In this document: piece after piece, positions 22,410-32,400 of the stretch | Layout of the letters: each line of letters begins with the position of its first letter | How positions within the stretch are numbered: the first letter of the stretch is position 1 | DNA from: Flavobacteriales bacterium | GTDB lineage: Bacteria > Bacteroidota > Bacteroidia > Flavobacteriales > Flavobacteriaceae | Length of the DNA: 35,259 bases | Direction of reading: 5' to 3' | Assembly (NCBI GenBank): GCA_026996605.1 | Contig: JALWLE010000125.1 | Coordinates: forward strand, 1-35,259 | Notes under the pieces: model-generated | What the model was told of the DNA's origin: nothing | The model's database searches: none | What the model saw: only the letters and a program-made list of their open reading frames with translations | Program-made: the position numbers and the translations under genes

Positions 22410-24284
22410 ATGAAATACCCCATAACATACGACGTCGTTGTAGTCGGCGCCGGACATGCCGGTTCCGAAGCCGCTGCCGCTGCTGCCAATATGGGTGCTA
22501 AAACCCTATTGATTACACTGGATTTGTTTAAAATTGCACAAATGAGCTGTAATCCGGCTATGGGTGGTATTGCTAAAGGACAAATCGTTAGGGAAATTGA
22601 TGCCATGGGTGGATATAGCGGCATTGTGTCCGATAAATCGGCTATTCAATTCCGTATGCTGAATAAGTCCAAAGGACCGGCTATGTGGAGTCCGCGTACA
22701 CAAAACGATCGTATTTTGTTTACAAACACTTGGAGACAGATGCTCGAAAAAACGCCAAATCTGGATTTAATGGCAGATATGGTTACCGGCTTAATTGTTT
22801 CACAAGGCAAATTACAAGGCGTCAAAACACAATTGGGAACCGAAATCTTTTCAAAATCCGTTATTTTAACCAACGGAACTTTCTTAAACGGTAAAATATT
22901 TATCGGTAAAAAAGTGTTTGGTGGCGGACGAATAGGGGAGAAGGCTGCTATCGGATTGACAGAAAATCTGGTGGAATTGGGCTTTGAAGCAGGACGGATG
23001 AAAACCGGAACGCCACCGCGTATTGACGGACGAAGTCTGGATTTCTCAAAAATGACGGAACAAAAAGGCGATGACCATCCGCAAAAATTTTCTTTCTCTG
23101 ACGAAACAAGTCCGCTAAAAGAACAACGCTCGTGTTTCATCACTTATACCAATCCCGAAGTGCATGACAATTTACGTATCGGATTTAAAGAATCACCACT
23201 TTTTACGGGCGAAATTGACGGTGTCGGTCCGCGCTATTGTCCGAGTATTGAAGATAAAATCGTGCGGTTTTCGTCCAAAGACCGGCACCAATTATTTGTA
23301 GAACCCGAAGGTTGGCATACTTATGAAATGTATATCAACGGATTTTCCAGTTCGTTAAGTGAAGAAGTGCAGTATGAATCTTTACGAAAAGTTCCCGGCT
23401 TTGAAAATGCCCGTTTTATGCAATTTGCCTATGCTATCGAATACGATTATTTTCCGCCGACACAGCTCAAGCATACTATGGAAACCAAGTTGATTAATAA
23501 TTTGTATTTCGCCGGACAAATCAACGGTACCACCGGCTACGAAGAAGCCGCCGCTCAAGGCTTAATGGCAGGTATTAATGCGGTTTTAAAATTGCGAGAA
23601 CAAAAGCCTTTTATTTTAAAGCGAGACCAAGCTTATATAGGCGTGCTGATAGACGATTTGATTACCAAAGGCGTCGATGAGCCGTATCGCATGTTTACCA
23701 GCCGGGCCGAATATCGCACTTTGTTGCGACAAGACAATGCAGATATCCGCTTAACACCGCTGTCGCATGCTATTGGTCTGGCGTCCGATGAACGCCTCAA
23801 AAGAGTAGAGGAGAAGTTGAAAAAAACGGAATTGGTTTTAGATTTTCTTAAAAAACAAAGTGTAAAACCTGAGGAAGTAAATCCTATTTTAAAAAATAAA
23901 AATGCCTCGCCAATCAAGCAGCAAATGAAACTGTATAAAATAGCTTCACGTCCGCAACTGAATTTTAAGGATTTGATACAATTGGAAGCTGTTAAAGAAT
24001 TTGTAGAACAAAACCAAATAGACGAAGCTGTTAAAGAACAAGCCGAAATACACCTCAAATATGCCGGTTATATCGAAAAAGAAAAACTCAATGCCGATAA
24101 ACTCAATCGTTTGGAAAATATTCCCATACCTGACGATTTTGATTTTTCTAAAATTAAATCCATCTCGTATGAAGGTCGTGAAAAACTGATGAAAATCCGT
24201 CCCAAAACCATTGCGCAAGCCGGTCGTATCAGTGGCGTTTCGCCCAGTGATATTTCGGTATTATTGGTATATATGGGGCGGTAA
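22410..24284 (+). CDS. mnmG: tRNA uridine-5-carboxymethylaminomethyl modification enzyme MnmG (GidA)
   Basis: 624 residues, family length. With MnmE it installs the carboxymethylaminomethyl group on U34 of certain tRNAs, using FAD and a folate one-carbon donor. The FAD-binding GAGHAG (residues 13-18) and the following CNPAMGGIAKG with its conserved Cys (about 47-57) are intact, as are the GTPPRIDGRS segment, GQINGTTGYEEAAAQG and the C-terminal helical domain with YAGYIEKE. mnmG is often near the chromosome origin and, in many Bacteroidota, next to ybeY. Here a repeat-rich stretch and a broken T9SS gene separate it from ybeY by about 4 kb. Confidence 0.96.
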   Translation: MKYPITYDVVVVGAGHAGSEAAAAAANMGAKTLLITLDLFKIAQMSCNPAMGGIAKGQIVREIDAMGGYSGIVSDKSAIQFRMLNKSKGPAMWSPRTQNDRILFTNTWRQMLEKTPNLDLMADMVTGLIVSQGKLQGVKTQLGTEIFSKSVILTNGTFLNGKIFIGKKVFGGGRIGEKAAIGLTENLVELGFEAGRMKTGTPPRIDGRSLDFSKMTEQKGDDHPQKFSFSDETSPLKEQRSCFITYTNPEVHDNLRIGFKESPLFTGEIDGVGPRYCPSIEDKIVRFSSKDRHQLFVEPEGWHTYEMYINGFSSSLSEEVQYESLRKVPGFENARFMQFAYAIEYDYFPPTQLKHTMETKLINNLYFAGQINGTTGYEEAAAQGLMAGINAVLKLREQKPFILKRDQAYIGVLIDDLITKGVDEPYRMFTSRAEYRTLLRQDNADIRLTPLSHAIGLASDERLKRVEEKLKKTELVLDFLKKQSVKPEEVNPILKNKNASPIKQQMKLYKIASRPQLNFKDLIQLEAVKEFVEQNQIDEAVKEQAEIHLKYAGYIEKEKLNADKLNRLENIPIPDDFDFSKIKSISYEGREKLMKIRPKTIAQAGRISGVSPSDISVLLVYMGR

Positions 24285-24310
24285 GGTGACTGAGTGTTTC
24301 GTTTTAAGTA

Positions 24311-24471
24311 GGTGGCTGAGTGGCCCGATGACGCAGGAATTGGGGTGTACCGAAGCCACCGGTCATTTCGGTACTATTTTGCTCGTACCTCACAAAATTA
24401 CTCAGTGACCTACGTAGCAGTGTTAAAGGTCGCTGAGTGTCCCGACTAAAGTCGGGATGTACCGAAGCGCC
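24311..24471. repeat. Three GAGTG/ACCGA hairpin repeats between mnmG and nrdB
   Basis: 24311-24360 forward (GGTGGCT/AGCCACC, core GGCCC...GGGGT), 24361-24410 reverse (GGTCATT/AGTGACC) and 24428-24471 forward (GGTCGCT/AGCGCC, core TCCCGACtaaaGTCGGGA). They could serve as the mnmG terminator. Confidence 0.75.
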
Positions 24472-24504
24472 GTCATTAAAGCGCCAAATTCCAAAAAAAA
24501 TCCG

Positions 24505-24512
24505 TAATTTTA
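24505..24512 (+). promoter_or_regulatory. Candidate -7 box for nrdB
   Basis: TAATTTTA matches TAnnTTTG except for the last base and ends 25 bp before the ATG. Confidence 0.35.
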
Positions 24513-24537
24513 TCCCTCCAAAACCAAAACCTTAACC

Positions 24538-25677
24538 ATGAAAAAACACGACAACTGCACTAGCGACAAATTTATTCCATCTATTTATGACAACTGCAAA
24601 ATTGACTTTACCGAACAAAAAATGTTTTTTGGTAAAGGGCGTAATCTTCAACGATATGATGTTCAAAAATATCCGTTTTATGAGGATTTATCTCAAAAAA
24701 TGCTCAGTTTTTTCTGGCGTCCCGAAGAAATTTCTTTGATTAAAGATGTCAATGACTTTGCCGAATTATCAGAGCACGAAAAATTTATTTTTACTGAAAA
24801 TTTAAAATATCAAATTCTGTTGGACAGTGTACAAGGGCGCTCCCCGTTTCTGACTTTTGGGCAAGCGGTTACACTGCCCGAGGTCGAAGAAGCCATCATT
24901 ATTTGGGATTTTTTTGAAACCATTCATTCGATGTCTTATTCTTATATCATCAAAAATGTCTATCCGGACCCAACCAAGATATTTGATGAAATCATGGATA
25001 ACAAGATGATAGAAGAACGTGCCGGTGCCGTTACGGAACATTATAACAACTTTTATCAAAACATTATCAAGTACCAAGCACAAGAAATGGGCATGACTGC
25101 TGATAAGCCGGTTACACTTGATCAACTCAAAAAAGATTTGTATCTGGCATTAGTGTCTGTCAACATTTTGGAAGGCGTCCGTTTTTATGTGTCTTTTGCT
25201 TGCGCCTTTAGCTTTGCCGAAAATAAAAAAATGGAAGGAAATGCCAAAATTATCAAGTTTATAGCCCGTGATGAAAACGAACACCTTAAAATGACCCAAA
25301 GGATTATCCGTGACTTACGTACGCATAAAGATGAAGGTTTTGCAGAAATTATTCGAAGTTTAGATGATGAAGTTTACAAACTTTATGAAGATGCTGCCGA
25401 GCAAGAAATGCGTTGGGCGGAACATTTGTTTAAAGACGGTTCCATCATTGGTCTTAACGATAAACTCCTGATACAATATATGAAATGGTTGACTAACAAT
25501 CGATTACAAGCCATTGGTCTCAAGCCCATTTATGAAGAAACTAAAAATCCGCTTAGTTGGATGAACCATTGGTTGCGTAACGACGCTGTAGAAGTACTAC
25601 CGCAAGAAACCGAAATCACATCTTATGTGGTTGGAGGCATCGATATGGAAGTAGAAGATGATGATTTTGAGATTTAA
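24538..25677 (+). CDS. nrdB: Ribonucleoside-diphosphate reductase, small (R2/beta) subunit
   Basis: 379 residues. The beta subunit houses the dinuclear metal site and tyrosyl radical that drive reduction of ribonucleoside diphosphates by the NrdA alpha subunit. All expected ligands can be placed: Asp96 (LLDSVQG), Glu127 and His130 with radical Tyr134 (FETIHSMSY), Glu212 (LEGVRF), and Glu246 with His249 (RDENEH). It therefore looks like a classical tyrosyl-radical class Ia protein. The acidic tail (EVEDDDFEI) would dock into NrdA. No nrdA is adjacent: mnmG precedes it and frr follows, so the catalytic subunit must be encoded elsewhere. Confidence 0.95.
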   Translation: MKKHDNCTSDKFIPSIYDNCKIDFTEQKMFFGKGRNLQRYDVQKYPFYEDLSQKMLSFFWRPEEISLIKDVNDFAELSEHEKFIFTENLKYQILLDSVQGRSPFLTFGQAVTLPEVEEAIIIWDFFETIHSMSYSYIIKNVYPDPTKIFDEIMDNKMIEERAGAVTEHYNNFYQNIIKYQAQEMGMTADKPVTLDQLKKDLYLALVSVNILEGVRFYVSFACAFSFAENKKMEGNAKIIKFIARDENEHLKMTQRIIRDLRTHKDEGFAEIIRSLDDEVYKLYEDAAEQEMRWAEHLFKDGSIIGLNDKLLIQYMKWLTNNRLQAIGLKPIYEETKNPLSWMNHWLRNDAVEVLPQETEITSYVVGGIDMEVEDDDFEI

Positions 25678-25741
25678 ACAAAAAAATTTGGTTAATATTA
25701 ATTATCTCAGATATCTCAGTAGAATCAAAATCAGAACAATT

Positions 25742-25771
25742 TTTGTAAATCACTAAAAAATTGTATTTTTG
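25742..25771 (+). promoter_or_regulatory. Promoter of frr-recA
   Basis: TTTG (25742-25745), an 18-bp spacer and TATTTTTG (25764-25771) form a full-consensus Bacteroidota promoter. The -7 box overlaps the beginning of a longer possible frr frame (TTG at 25769), which supports the ATG at 25796 as start. Confidence 0.7.
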
Positions 25772-25795
25772 AATACTATCATAAAAATTAAGATT

Positions 25796-26362
25796 ATGAG
25801 TGAAGAACTAAATTTTATATACGATGAAACCGAAGAGCACATGCAAAAAAGCATTGCTCATTTGGAACACGAACTCAAAAGTATCAGAGCCGGTAAAGCA
25901 TCGCCTAATATGTTGGCAAGTGTTACGGTCGATTACTATGGTACTCCTACACCATTGTCACAAGTAGCAAATGTTTCGGTACGCGATGCACAAACCTTAA
26001 CTATTCAACCATGGGAGAAAAAGATGCTGCCTGTAATTGAACGGGCAATTATTAATTCTAATTTGGGTTTTGCCCCAAACAATAACGGTGAAGTGGTTAT
26101 TATCAATATTCCGCCTTTGACCGAAGAACGCCGTAAAAATCTAGTCAAACAAGCCAAAGAAGAAGCTGAAATAGCCAAAGTCGGTATCCGAAATATCCGT
26201 AAAGATGCCAATAACGACATAAAAAAACTGGAAAAAAATAAGGAAATTTCCGAAGATGAATCCAAGGCGGGACATGATAAAATTCAAAAATTGACCGACA
26301 AATATATAGAAGAAGTTGAGAAACTATTAGAAAAGAAAGAAAAAGATATTATGACTGTATAA
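25796..26362 (+). CDS. frr: Ribosome recycling factor
   Basis: 188 residues from ATG at 25796, matching the usual 185. With EF-G it splits post-termination 70S ribosomes. The two-domain signature is visible: the N-terminal helix with SIRAGKASPNML, the small domain with VDYYGTPTPLSQVANVSVRDAQTLTIQPWEK, then the long C-terminal helices with PPLTEERRKNLVKQAKEEAE and RNIRKDANNDIKKLEK. A start nine codons upstream (TTG) is rejected because the promoter overlaps it. recA follows after 21 bp, so the two probably share a transcript. frr is more usually found beside pyrH. Confidence 0.95.
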   Translation: MSEELNFIYDETEEHMQKSIAHLEHELKSIRAGKASPNMLASVTVDYYGTPTPLSQVANVSVRDAQTLTIQPWEKKMLPVIERAIINSNLGFAPNNNGEVVIINIPPLTEERRKNLVKQAKEEAEIAKVGIRNIRKDANNDIKKLEKNKEISEDESKAGHDKIQKLTDKYIEEVEKLLEKKEKDIMTV

Positions 26363-26383
26363 ACAGTTTTTAAATAAGACAAT

Positions 26384-27424
26384 ATGGCAAAGAAAACAAC
26401 AGATAAAAAAGTGCAGTCTGAAAAAGAAGCAAAACTGAAGGCATTGAAACTGACGCTTGACAAATTAGATAAAACTTACGGTAAGGGTACGGTGATGAAA
26501 ATGGGCGATGCTCCCGTTGTTGAAGTCGATGTTATTCCTTCCGGTTCATTGGGATTAGATATTGCTCTGGGTGTGGGCGGCTATCCGCGCGGACGGGTTA
26601 TCGAAATATACGGACCGGAATCGTCCGGTAAAACAACCTTGGCTATTCATGCTATTGCCGAGGCACAAAAAAAGGGCGGTATTGCTGCTTTTATCGATGC
26701 CGAACACGCATTTGACCCGCATTATGCCAAAAACCTCGGCGTTGATGTCGAAAATTTGATTATTTCGCAACCTGACAACGGAGAACAAGCGCTCGAGATT
26801 GTCGATAATTTGATTCGTTCCGGTGCTATTGACATAGTTGTCATAGATTCAGTTGCCGCCTTAACTCCAAAAAGTGAAATTGAAGGCGATATGGGCGATT
26901 CGAAAATGGGACTGCATGCCCGTCTGATGTCACAAGCCTTACGTAAATTGACATCATCTATCTCAAAAACCAATTCTACGGTTATTTTTATCAATCAGTT
27001 GCGTGAAAAAATCGGTGTGATGTTCGGTAATCCCGAAACGACAACCGGTGGTAATGCTTTGAAATTTTACGCTTCGCAACGTTTGGATGTTCGAAAATCT
27101 ACGGCTATCAAAGACTCGCAAGGTAACATAATGGGAAATAAAACCCGTGTCAAAGTGGTCAAAAATAAAGTGGCACCGCCGTTTAAAATTGCCGAATTTG
27201 ACATCATGTATGGTAAAGGTATTTCTAAAGTTGGCGAAATATTAGACAAAGCCGTTGAATTTGACATCATCAATAAAAGCGGTTCGTGGTTTAGCTATGG
27301 CGATACCAAACTGGGGCAAGGACGTGATGCCGTTAAAAGAATTATTGCCGATAATCCGGAACTGATGGAAGAATTGGAAACTAAAATCTATGAGGTGTTG
27401 AATCAAAACAAACAAGAATCTTGA
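26384..27424 (+). CDS. recA: RecA recombinase
   Basis: 346 residues. It forms ATP-dependent filaments on single-stranded DNA and catalyses homologous pairing. Visible: Walker [10 protein letters not shown] (77-85), Walker [13 protein letters not shown], the L1/L2 DNA-binding loop region around [22 protein letters not shown] and [27 protein letters not shown], and the conserved [17 protein letters not shown] end. The gene is 21 bp behind frr and 10 bp before comF. No TAnnTTTG box and no evident LexA-type palindrome were noticed in the short frr-recA gap, so expression from the frr promoter is likely. Confidence 0.97.
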   Translation: MAKKTTDKKVQSEKEAKLKALKLTLDKLDKTYGKGTVMKMGDAPVVEVDVIPSGSLGLDIALGVGGYPRGRVIEIYGPESSGKTTLAIHAIAEAQKKGGIAAFIDAEHAFDPHYAKNLGVDVENLIISQPDNGEQALEIVDNLIRSGAIDIVVIDSVAALTPKSEIEGDMGDSKMGLHARLMSQALRKLTSSISKTNSTVIFINQLREKIGVMFGNPETTTGGNALKFYASQRLDVRKSTAIKDSQGNIMGNKTRVKVVKNKVAPPFKIAEFDIMYGKGISKVGEILDKAVEFDIINKSGSWFSYGDTKLGQGRDAVKRIIADNPELMEELETKIYEVLNQNKQES

Positions 27425-27434
27425 TATAACCGCA

Positions 27435-28145
27435 ATGTTTCTCATAAAACAATTAAAACGGGGATATAATGATGTGTTAAACATTTTATATCCCCGTTTG
27501 TGTTTAAGTTGTAACAACGTATTACACGATACCGAATATAATATTTGCCACAACTGTTTAGCCAATCTGCACTTAACCAACTTTGATATAAAACAAAATA
27601 ATCCGGTTTATAACCGACTTTCTGCTATTGTAAATATTGAAAAAGCTACGACTTTATTTGTCTTTGATAAAACCGGAATAATTCAGGAATTGATACATAA
27701 ATTAAAATACAAAAACCATCAGAAAATAGGAAAATTCTTTGCTGAAACAGCACGGAATTATTTAACCGAAAACAATTTTTTTAACGATGTAGATTATGTA
27801 GTTCCGGTACCTTTACACCCTAAAAAACTACAGCAACGCGGTTATAACCAAATGACAGAATTTGGTAAAAACTTAGAAAACTATTTTGGTGTTCCTTATG
27901 TTGAAAATATTTTGATGCGTCATATTTATACCGATTCTCAAACTAAAAAGAATGCTTTTGAACGTCGTGAAAATGTCAATAAGGCTTTTAAAATTAATAA
28001 TCCGGAAAAGTATGTAGCTAAACATTTTGTTATTATTGATGATGTAATCACTACCGGTGCCACTATAGAAGCTTGTGCTGAAACCATTTTAAACAATATT
28101 GCCGGTGCCAAAGTCAGTATTTTAGCTTTAACAATGGTCTTGTAA
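27435..28145 (+). CDS. comF: ComF-family phosphoribosyltransferase-like protein
   Basis: 236 residues. An N-terminal treble-clef zinc finger uses Cys23, Cys26, Cys38 and Cys41. It is followed by a type I phosphoribosyltransferase domain with VPVPLHPKKLQQRGYNQ and the PRPP loop HFVIIDDVITTGAT (about 193-206). ComF homologues support DNA uptake by natural transformation and single-strand DNA handling, although a biochemical activity is not settled. The position 10 bp after recA fits a recombination-linked role. A 14-bp inverted repeat is embedded in codons 8-22. ComF shows all four Cys and the PRPP loop, so it appears functional. Confidence 0.88.
   Translation: MFLIKQLKRGYNDVLNILYPRLCLSCNNVLHDTEYNICHNCLANLHLTNFDIKQNNPVYNRLSAIVNIEKATTLFVFDKTGIIQELIHKLKYKNHQKIGKFFAETARNYLTENNFFNDVDYVVPVPLHPKKLQQRGYNQMTEFGKNLENYFGVPYVENILMRHIYTDSQTKKNAFERRENVNKAFKINNPEKYVAKHFVIIDDVITTGATIEACAETILNNIAGAKVSILALTMVL
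27456..27499 (+). other. 14-bp perfect inverted repeat inside the 5' end of comF
   Basis: AAACGGGGATATAA (27456-27469) pairs exactly with TTATATCCCCGTTT (27486-27499) around a 16-nt loop. It lies from the eighth codon of comF, 32 bp after the recA stop. It could attenuate comF, protect the recA 3' end or slow the ribosome. There is no proper U-run, so a simple terminator is unlikely. Confidence 0.75.
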
Positions 28146-28220
28146 AAAGGATTCCTCCTTTATAATTTATTTTTTAAAATTGATAGAAAACAAAATTTAA
28201 TTTATAAAATACAACAAAAC

Positions 28221-28228
28221 TAACTTTA
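28221..28228 (+). promoter_or_regulatory. Candidate -7 box for sbcD-sbcC
   Basis: TAACTTTA matches TAnnTTTG in seven of eight positions and lies 23 bp before the sbcD ATG, in the AT-rich 106-bp gap after comF. Confidence 0.35.
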
Positions 28229-28251
28229 TTTTAAATTTTTATTCGTAACAA

Positions 28252-29457
28252 ATGAAAATACTACACACTGCCGATTGGCACTTGGGGCATCGTTTGCAAG
28301 ATTTTTCGCAAACCGAAGAGCAACAACTCTTTTTGCAATGGCTTAAACAATATATTGTAGAACATAAAATTGACGTGCTGCTGATTGCCGGCGATGTTTT
28401 TGACACCGGAGCACCGTCGAACCAAAGTTTGCAGATGTATTATGATTTTTTGGTTAATCTCAAGCAAACTTCCTGTCAATCGGTAATCATTACCGGAGGA
28501 AATCACGACAGTCCGGGTACTTTGAATGCACCTAAACAACTGCTCGATGCCTTATCGATTAAAGTCGTTGGTAAAGCAACGGAACAGATTGAAAATGAAG
28601 TCTTTGAAATCAATATAAACAACGAAAAATTAATCGTAGCCGCCGTACCGTATCTGCGTGACCAAGATATCCGTAGAGCTGTAGCCGGTGAGTCGTTTGA
28701 CGAGCTGACCGAACGCTACAAAACCGCCCTGGTTTATCACTATAACAAGGTCGCCGCATATTGCAATCAAATCAATACAAGCATGGCGCCGGTAATCGCT
28801 ATGGGACATCTGTTTGCCGTAGGCGGACAGCTTTCCGACAGCGAACAAAATATCTATGTCGGCAACTTGGGACACATCGGTGCCGATGATTTCCCTGATA
28901 GTTTTGATTATATCGCTTTAGGGCATTTACATCGTCCGCAAAGCGTTGGAGGGCATGAGCATATCCGGTATTCCGGCTCACCTTATATCTTGAGCTTTAG
29001 TGAAATTCATTATCCGAAACAACTGCTGGAAATTTCAATAGAAGACAACTCCATTCAATCTATAAAAAACATTGATATTCCACGATTTAGAGAAATGTAC
29101 AGTTTGACCGGCACCAAACAAGACTGTTTAGACCGGTTTCCCGATATTGTTTCCAATTCATACGGTTTAACACCTTGGGTTGAAATTGTTTTAGACGAAA
29201 ATAACAGCATCAATACAGACGATTTAAGAGCGGAAGCCGAAGTAAACGGATTTGAAATTTTAAAAATTACTTTAAAAAATTTTGACCGAAGATTAACGGG
29301 TATTGAAGAACAACTAAAACAATCGCAATCAATCAAAGAACTCAAACCAGACGAAGTTTTTAAACTCAAATGCGAAGAGCAAAACATTAATTTGGACGAA
29401 CGCCCCGAAATATTAGATGCATTTAGTGAAATATTGCAACAAGTAAAAGGTCAATAA
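28252..29457 (+). CDS. sbcD: Exonuclease SbcD (Mre11-like nuclease subunit)
   Basis: 401 residues. The Mn-dependent nuclease of the SbcCD complex cleaves hairpins and protein-blocked DNA ends. Phosphoesterase motifs are complete: DWH (Asp8, His10), GDVFD (47-51), GNHD (83-86), MGHLF and GHLHRPQ. The C-terminal part contacts SbcC. sbcC starts 7 bp downstream, so the two form an operon. In a window rich in long palindromes, SbcCD is the enzyme expected to act on extruded hairpins. Confidence 0.95.
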   Translation: MKILHTADWHLGHRLQDFSQTEEQQLFLQWLKQYIVEHKIDVLLIAGDVFDTGAPSNQSLQMYYDFLVNLKQTSCQSVIITGGNHDSPGTLNAPKQLLDALSIKVVGKATEQIENEVFEININNEKLIVAAVPYLRDQDIRRAVAGESFDELTERYKTALVYHYNKVAAYCNQINTSMAPVIAMGHLFAVGGQLSDSEQNIYVGNLGHIGADDFPDSFDYIALGHLHRPQSVGGHEHIRYSGSPYILSFSEIHYPKQLLEISIEDNSIQSIKNIDIPRFREMYSLTGTKQDCLDRFPDIVSNSYGLTPWVEIVLDENNSINTDDLRAEAEVNGFEILKITLKNFDRRLTGIEEQLKQSQSIKELKPDEVFKLKCEEQNINLDERPEILDAFSEILQQVKGQ

Positions 29458-29464
29458 GCGTATT

Positions 29465-32400
29465 ATGAAGATATTAAAAATAGAACTGCAAAATATCAAT
29501 TCCTTAAAATCGGATCAACCTATTGTCATCGATTTTGAAAGTGATGTTTTTAAAGACATCGGTTTGTTTGCCATAACCGGCGCTACCGGTTCGGGTAAAA
29601 CCACCATTCTGGATGCCATAACCATTGCGTTGTATCAAAATGTGCCGCGGTTTCAAAAATCTAAAGGCACTTTGCTCGATGTGGTCAGTTATGGCGCCAA
29701 AGAGGCATTTTGCCGCGTGACTTTTGAAAACAATCAAAGTGTTTATGAAGCGTATTGGGGCATCAAGTTGGCAACCAAAACCGGAAAAACCCTAAAAAAT
29801 CCGAAAGAAGAAGTTGCTTTAAAAAACCTAACCGACGGCAAAATCATCGCTACCCAAAAACGAAAGATGCTCGAAGCCGTTGAAGAAGTAACGCAACTCA
29901 ATTACGAACAATTTCTGCGCTCGGTGATGTTGGCACAGGGCGAATTTGCCGCTTTTCTATCTGCCAAAGCATCGGAAAAAGGTAAATTGTTGGAACAAAT
30001 TACCGGCGAAGAAATCTATAAACGCATCGGAGAGCAAATTTTATCGAGACGTAATTTGGAAGAACAAAAACTCAATGATTTAAGAAAATCGCTCAATAAT
30101 GAAGATATCTTGTCCGACGAAGAAAAAATCTTGTTGCAAAAAAGAGAAAAAGAACTGGAAATCAACCTTAAAGCATTAGACAACCGGCTTGAAAATATTC
30201 AAAATATTGACAAATGGTATAAAGACCACCGGCAATTAATTGAAAAACAAGCACAACTCTCAAAAGATGAAGAAAGTTTTAAAGAATTTGTCAATCAACA
30301 TCAAAAAGAACTGATATTATTGGCTTTAAACGAAGCTGCCGAACCTTACAAAACCTTGATAGACCATATTTTAAGAAATGACAAACTGCTGAAAACCAAA
30401 ACGGCACAAATCGATGAACTGACAGCTGCTTTAAAAAAATTAATACCGGAACTCAAACAACTTGCCGAACAAGATATAGAATTGACACAACAAGTAGCAC
30501 AAGCGACTAAACATTTTAACGATTGGCTGCCAAAATTTGATTTATTGACCAAACTCGAAAACGAACTGCAAAACCGGCAAAAAGATTTAGAAAGAATTCA
30601 AAAAGACCTTGCAGAAAACAAAGATAAAATCGTTGAATATCAAAAAGATAAAGGAAAATTAGAGCATCAAATAAAAAAACTTGAAAAAGCACTTTCCGAC
30701 TTGGAAGTCGCTATAAAAGAACAAGCGCATTTGCCAAAAGTTAATGAACATTTAACCGCTTGGACCGGTCGCTTGACTGACTATAAAAACCATAGTTTAC
30801 AACTCAAGCAAGCACAAAAAGTAATTGGGCAAAGACAGCAAGAAATAGACAATATCCGGAAATTTACCGGTGAAAAACAAGCTGTGTTAAATGAACAAAA
30901 GAACAACTTAAAAACACTCGATGAAAAATTACAACTAATTGATACTCAACTTAAAGGTTTAAATATAACACAATTACCGGCACAAAGAGACCGGCAACAA
31001 AATTTGGTTCATAAGTGGCAAAAACTGGTGGAATTGTCAGAGCATTACACCAAAATCAATCAAAAAATATCGGAACTTAACGAGAAAACTATCGAAAACA
31101 CCAAGCAAATCGCACAAAAAGAAGGTTTGCTAAAAGCGACTTTAAACGATATTGAAATCCAAACCCATGCGGTTGCCGATGCGCAACGGATTTACGATTT
31201 GCAAAAAAGCATCAAAAACTATGAAGCGGAACGCAAACATCTGATAGCCGGACAGCCCTGTCCTCTTTGTGGTGCTACGGAACATCCGTTTGCCGAACAC
31301 GGCACAGATGACGATATTACAGTAGCGCAAGCCGAATTAAACCAACGCCGAAAAACTTTGGAGACACTGATTAAAACCCAAAACCGGCTCAATACCGATG
31401 TTCAAATTTTAAAAACCGAACTTAAAAATCTGCAAATGCAATTATTGGAACTGCAAACCGAAAAACAGCAAATTTTGTCCATAGCCCAAGCGCTGCAACT
31501 CAATGCAGAAATTAATAAAACCGAACAGATAACAATTCAGCACCAACAAGCCAAATTAAAATTAAAAGACCTTGATAATCAACTTGATAAAGCTCAAAAA
31601 CTGCAAATAGAAAAAAATGATGTCAATCAAAAAAAGAACAAACTAACAGATGAATTGCATAGTTTGGAAAAATTTGTTGGTAAGCAACAAGAAAGTCAAA
31701 AAATTTATCAAAAAGAAATTGCAGAAAAACAAAAATTAATAGCCGACTTACAATATAAAAATCAAGAAATTGAACAGCAGTTAAAACCGGAATTACAAAG
31801 CTTCGGATATGATTTTCCAGAACCGGAAACTTTGGAAACTTTTATTGATACTATCAAATCATCAATCAATGAATACAATAGTAAAAAAGAAACTTTATTA
31901 AATTTAAAAGCTGATATAGATAAAAATAACATCGCCAAAGACAATCTCACCGGACAAATCACACAACTGGAAACCGACCAACAAAAATTAATGGATCGGC
32001 AGCAAGAAATAACGCAACAAATACAAGAATTAAAATCGGATCGTGCCGCTCTGCTGCCTTTGGACATTAGCATCGAACAACACAGAAAAGCACTTGCCGG
32101 TAAGCGCGATGCTTTGCTTGAAAAACAAAAGGCAATTAAAGCGCAATTGGAAACCAAACAGCAGGCAAAAAGAGAACAAGAGATTTTGCAAACACAACTT
32201 CGTTTGGAAATAGAAGCGCTTGCTCCGGAATTGGAAACACAACGGCAAAGTTTAACATCGCAATTAAAAGACAGCCGTTTTGACAGTATGCAAGCGGTGC
32301 AACAAGCTTTGCTTGCGCCGGAACGCAAACAGCAGTATCAAGAACTCAAAAAAAGGATTGATAAGCGAAATATAGAAATTAACACACTTAAAAAAGAAAC

